Source of the DNA: Epiperipatus broadwayi | Lineage: Eukaryota; Onychophora; Udeonychophora; Euonychophora; Peripatidae | Assembly: GCA_028023455.1 (NCBI GenBank) | Contig: JAQFVV010000232.1 | Span: 1,674,001 to 1,738,000 of the forward strand | Length of the DNA stretch: 64,000 nt | Reading direction: 5' to 3' | The notes under the pieces: model-generated | Databases searched by the model: none | Seen by the model: only the letters and a program-made list of their open reading frames with translations | Told to the model about the DNA's origin: nothing | Program-made: the position numbers and the translations under genes | Part shown: positions 61,130 to 64,000 of the stretch, one piece after another | Layout: every line of letters begins with the position of its first letter | Position numbering within the stretch: position 1 is the stretch's first letter

Positions 61130-64000
61130 TTCAGTATTATTGTAGCTGATTCTACTAAAATATGACAAAATCAGCGAAAAAATTTCATTCAAACACCATA
61201 TTGTTCATTTCAGCATGTTCCTTCGTTTTCGCCTTTGAAATACAGGCCTAGGATCAAATTTTTAAGAAATTGATGAATTTGAATATTTTAACATTGCAGT
61301 TCAGTATTATTTAGCTAATTCTACCTAAATATGACAAAATCAGCGAAAAAATTCATTCAAAATATAGTATTAGCACCAACATGTTCATTTCGCGTTTTAA
61401 GCTTGGAAATACAGCTTTAGGATACAAATTTTTAAAAATTGATGAATTTGAAATACTTTAACATTGCAGTTGCAGTATTATTTAGCTAATTCTACCTAAA
61501 TATGACAAAATTCGAGTGAAAAAATATAATTCAAAGTACAGTATTTTGTCACCAGCATTTTACGTACTTTGGAAATACAGCTTAGGATACAAATTTTTAA
61601 AAAATTGATGAATTTGAATACTTTAACATTGCAGTTCAGTATGTATTTAGCTAATTCTACAGAAATATGACAAAATCAGCGAAAAATTCATTCAAAATAT
61701 AGTTATTGCATACCGAGCATGTTCATTTTGCGATTTTAAGCTTGGAATAGCCTAGGATACAAATTTTTAAAAATTGATGAATTTGAATACTTTAACATTG
61801 CAGTTCAGTATTATTTAGCTAATTCTACCTAAATATGACAAAATCAGCGAAAAAATTCATTCAAAATATAGTATTGTACACCAGCATGTTCCAATCGCGT
61901 TTTAAGCATGGAAATACAGCTAGGATACAAATTTTTAAAAATTGATGAATTTGAATACTTTAACATTGCAGTTCAGTATTATTTAGCTAATTCTACCTAA
62001 ATATGACAAAAAAAAATCATTCAAAATATAGTATTGTACACCAGCCATGTTCATGTCGCGTTTTAAACTTGGAAATACAACTATTGTTACAAAATTAATT
62101 GATGATTTTGAATACTTTAACATTGCAGTTCAGTATTATTTAGCTAATTCTACCTAAATATGACAAAATCAGCGAAAAAATTCATTCAAAATATAGTATT
62201 GTACACCAGGTATGTTCATTTCGCGTTTTAAGATTGGAAATACAGCTAGGATACAAATTTTTAAAAATTGATGAATTTCAATACTTTAACATTGCAGTTC
62301 AGTATTATTTAGCTAATTCTACCTAAATATGACAAAATCAGCGAAAAAATTCATTCAAAATATAGTATTGTATACCAGCATGTTCATTTCGCGTTTTAAG
62401 CTTGGAAATACAGCTAGGATTTACAAATTTTAAAAAATTGATGAATTTGAATACTTTAACATTGCAGTTCAGTATTATTTAGCTAATTCTACACTAAATA
62501 TGACAAAATCAGTGAAAAAAATTCATTCAAATATAGTATACAGATGTCCATTTCATGTCAAGCTTGCTAAGCACAGCAGGGTACAAATTTATGTTGTTTA
62601 AAACATTGACGAATTCGTATTACATTAGCAGTTCAGTTATTTAGCTAATTCTACAATGACAGCGAAAAACTAATTCAAAATTATTGTTATACCGGCATGT
62701 TAATTTTTTTAAGACTTGGAAGTACAGCTAGGATACAAATTTTTAAAAATTGATGAATTTGAAAACTTTAACATTGCAGTTCAGTATTATTTAACTAATT
62801 CTACCTAAATATGACAAAATCAGCGAAAAAATTCATTCAAATATAGTATTATACCATGTTCAGTGTCAGCTTGTAAAGCGCTTGGAAATTGACAAATTGT
62901 TAAAAATTGATGAATTTAACATTGCGGAGTCAGTATTATTTAGCTAATTCCAATACCTAAATATGACAAAAATCAGTAAAAATTCATTCAAAATATAGTA
63001 TTACCAGCATTTTCGCGTTTTAAGCTTGGAAAATGCAGCTAGGATACAAATTTAAAATTGATGATTTGAATACTTTAACATTGCAGTTCAGTATTATTTG
63101 CTAATTCTACACAAATATGACAAAATCAGCGAAAAATAATTCAAAATATAATTATTGTATGCCAGCATGTTCAATTCGCGTTTTCAGCTAGGATACAGCG
63201 TAGGATTACAAATTGTTAAAAATTGATGAATTTGAATACTTTAACATTGCAGTTCAGTATTATTTAGCTAAATTCTACCCAAATATAGACAAAATCAGCG
63301 CGAAAAATTCATTCAAAATATATTATTGTACACCAGCATGTTCATTTCGCGTTTTACTTGGAAATACAGCTTAGGATACAAATTTTTAAAAAATGATGAT
63401 TTGAATACTTTAACATTGCAGTCTATGTGGTATACCATATGACAAAAGATCAGCGAAAAAATTCGATTAAAAAATATTATTGACCACCACGCCAACATTG
63501 TTCTCGCGTTCAGCTGGAGATACAGCTAGAATTTAGAATTAAAAAATGAATTTGTAATAGCTTTAACGACGTATTATTTAGCTAATTCTACAAACTATGA
63601 CAAAAATCATTCGAAAAAATTCATTAATTACGCACCATCCACACTCTGCGTTTAGCTTTAAAATTGCATTAGGATACAAATTTTCAAAAATTGATGAATT
63701 TGAATACTTAACATTGCAGTTCAGTATTATTTAGCTAATTCTACCAAATATGACAAAATCAGCGAAAAATTCATTCAAAATATAGTATTGTACACCAACA
63801 TGTTCATATTCGCGTTTTGAACTTGCAAATTACAGCTTTAGGATAAGATTTTTAAAAATTGATGGTAGATTTCAATGCTTTACATTGCAGTTTATTATTT
63901 AGCTAATTCTCCAAATATGACAAAATCAGTAAAAAATTTATTCAAAATATAATATATGTACACCAGCATGTTCATTTCGGGTTTAGCTTAGAAATAAGGC
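61130..64000 (-). repeat. Irregular monomers towards the window end
   Basis: Disrupted monomers are frequent (near 61200, 61540, 62540-62700, 62860, 63430-63660 and 63830), with a cleaner block at about 61760-62500. The array runs off the window edge in the same orientation. Confidence 0.75.

Larger units (their letters stand above)
40700..64000 (-). repeat. 168 bp satellite array, reverse orientation, interrupted
   Basis: This is the same monomer as 12889-40632 on the other strand, about 139 unit lengths. Clean blocks of near-perfect monomers (for example 42000-43580, 44440-45170, 46560-47480, 50930-52930, 60180-61120) alternate with monomers full of small insertions and deletions. A variant reading TTCCAATCGCG instead of TTCATTTCGCG recurs (near 41558, 42210, 42713, 43216, 47865, 52344, 53692, 54206, 58255, 59223, 60375, 61888). 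I found no exact equivalent in the forward array. The GTGCATTT form of the forward array's ATGCACATG variant was not seen here. The open frames at 49147, 56167, 57890, 58452 and 63313 are chance readings of the repeat. Confidence 0.97.

Noticed and set aside
49147-63498. Open frames of 60-72 residues in the satellite
   Set aside because: Each exists only because a local indel removes a stop. They are not preserved between monomers and show no domain.
12889-64000. CENP-B box in the satellite monomer
   Set aside because: TTCGCTGATTTTG has the leading TTCG but neither the A at the required spacing nor a CGGG, so it does not match the known box.
12889-64000. Telomeric repeat (TTAGG in many arthropods)
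   Set aside because: TTAGG occurs once per monomer inside ATTTAGGTAG, not as a tandem run, so it is not a telomere.

Overview
The window looks like gene-poor heterochromatin from an AT-rich animal genome, probably an invertebrate and perhaps an arthropod. That placement rests on base composition, decayed non-LTR retrotransposons of an RTE-like type and long satellite arrays; I cannot name the species. I found no intact host gene, tRNA, rRNA, CRISPR or prokaryotic feature. The short open frames are remnants of retrotransposon ORFs, antisense shadows of them, or chance frames in satellite DNA.

Region 1 (1-1058) is an old, strongly diverged tandem repeat of about 145 bp. Region 2 (1061-12888) is an 11.8 kb foldback-like block. 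Its outermost 2.7 kb on each side are inverted copies of each other (1061-3790 and 10130-12888) and carry a LINE 3' half plus about 1.2 kb of flank. Inside are three LINE bodies of one family: a copy on the minus strand (2299-5440), a chimeric copy on the minus strand (5977-7986), and a mosaic copy on the plus strand (8600-11649). A second, inner inverted repeat pairs 7505-7986 with 9659-10134. The plus-strand LINE switches near 10130 from an old copy to sequence matching the minus-strand LINE at 2299-5440. All copies are dead: they have stops, frameshifts and lost catalytic residues.

Region 3 (12889-40632) is a very regular 168 bp satellite in one orientation, about 165 copies by length, with one HindIII site (AAGCTT) in nearly every monomer. 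Region 4 (40633-40699) is the point where the satellite turns around, at the palindrome TTAGCTAA. Region 5 (40700-64000) is the same satellite in the opposite orientation, about 139 unit lengths. It contains clean blocks separated by bursts of badly disrupted monomers, and it carries a monomer variant not seen in region 3.

Nothing here acts as a gene system. The interest is structural: a nested foldback of recombinant retrotransposons beside an inverted pair of satellite arrays, and satellite variation concentrated at the three CpG dinucleotides of the monomer, which hints at past or present cytosine methylation. The disrupted state of region 5 may be partly an assembly or consensus problem.
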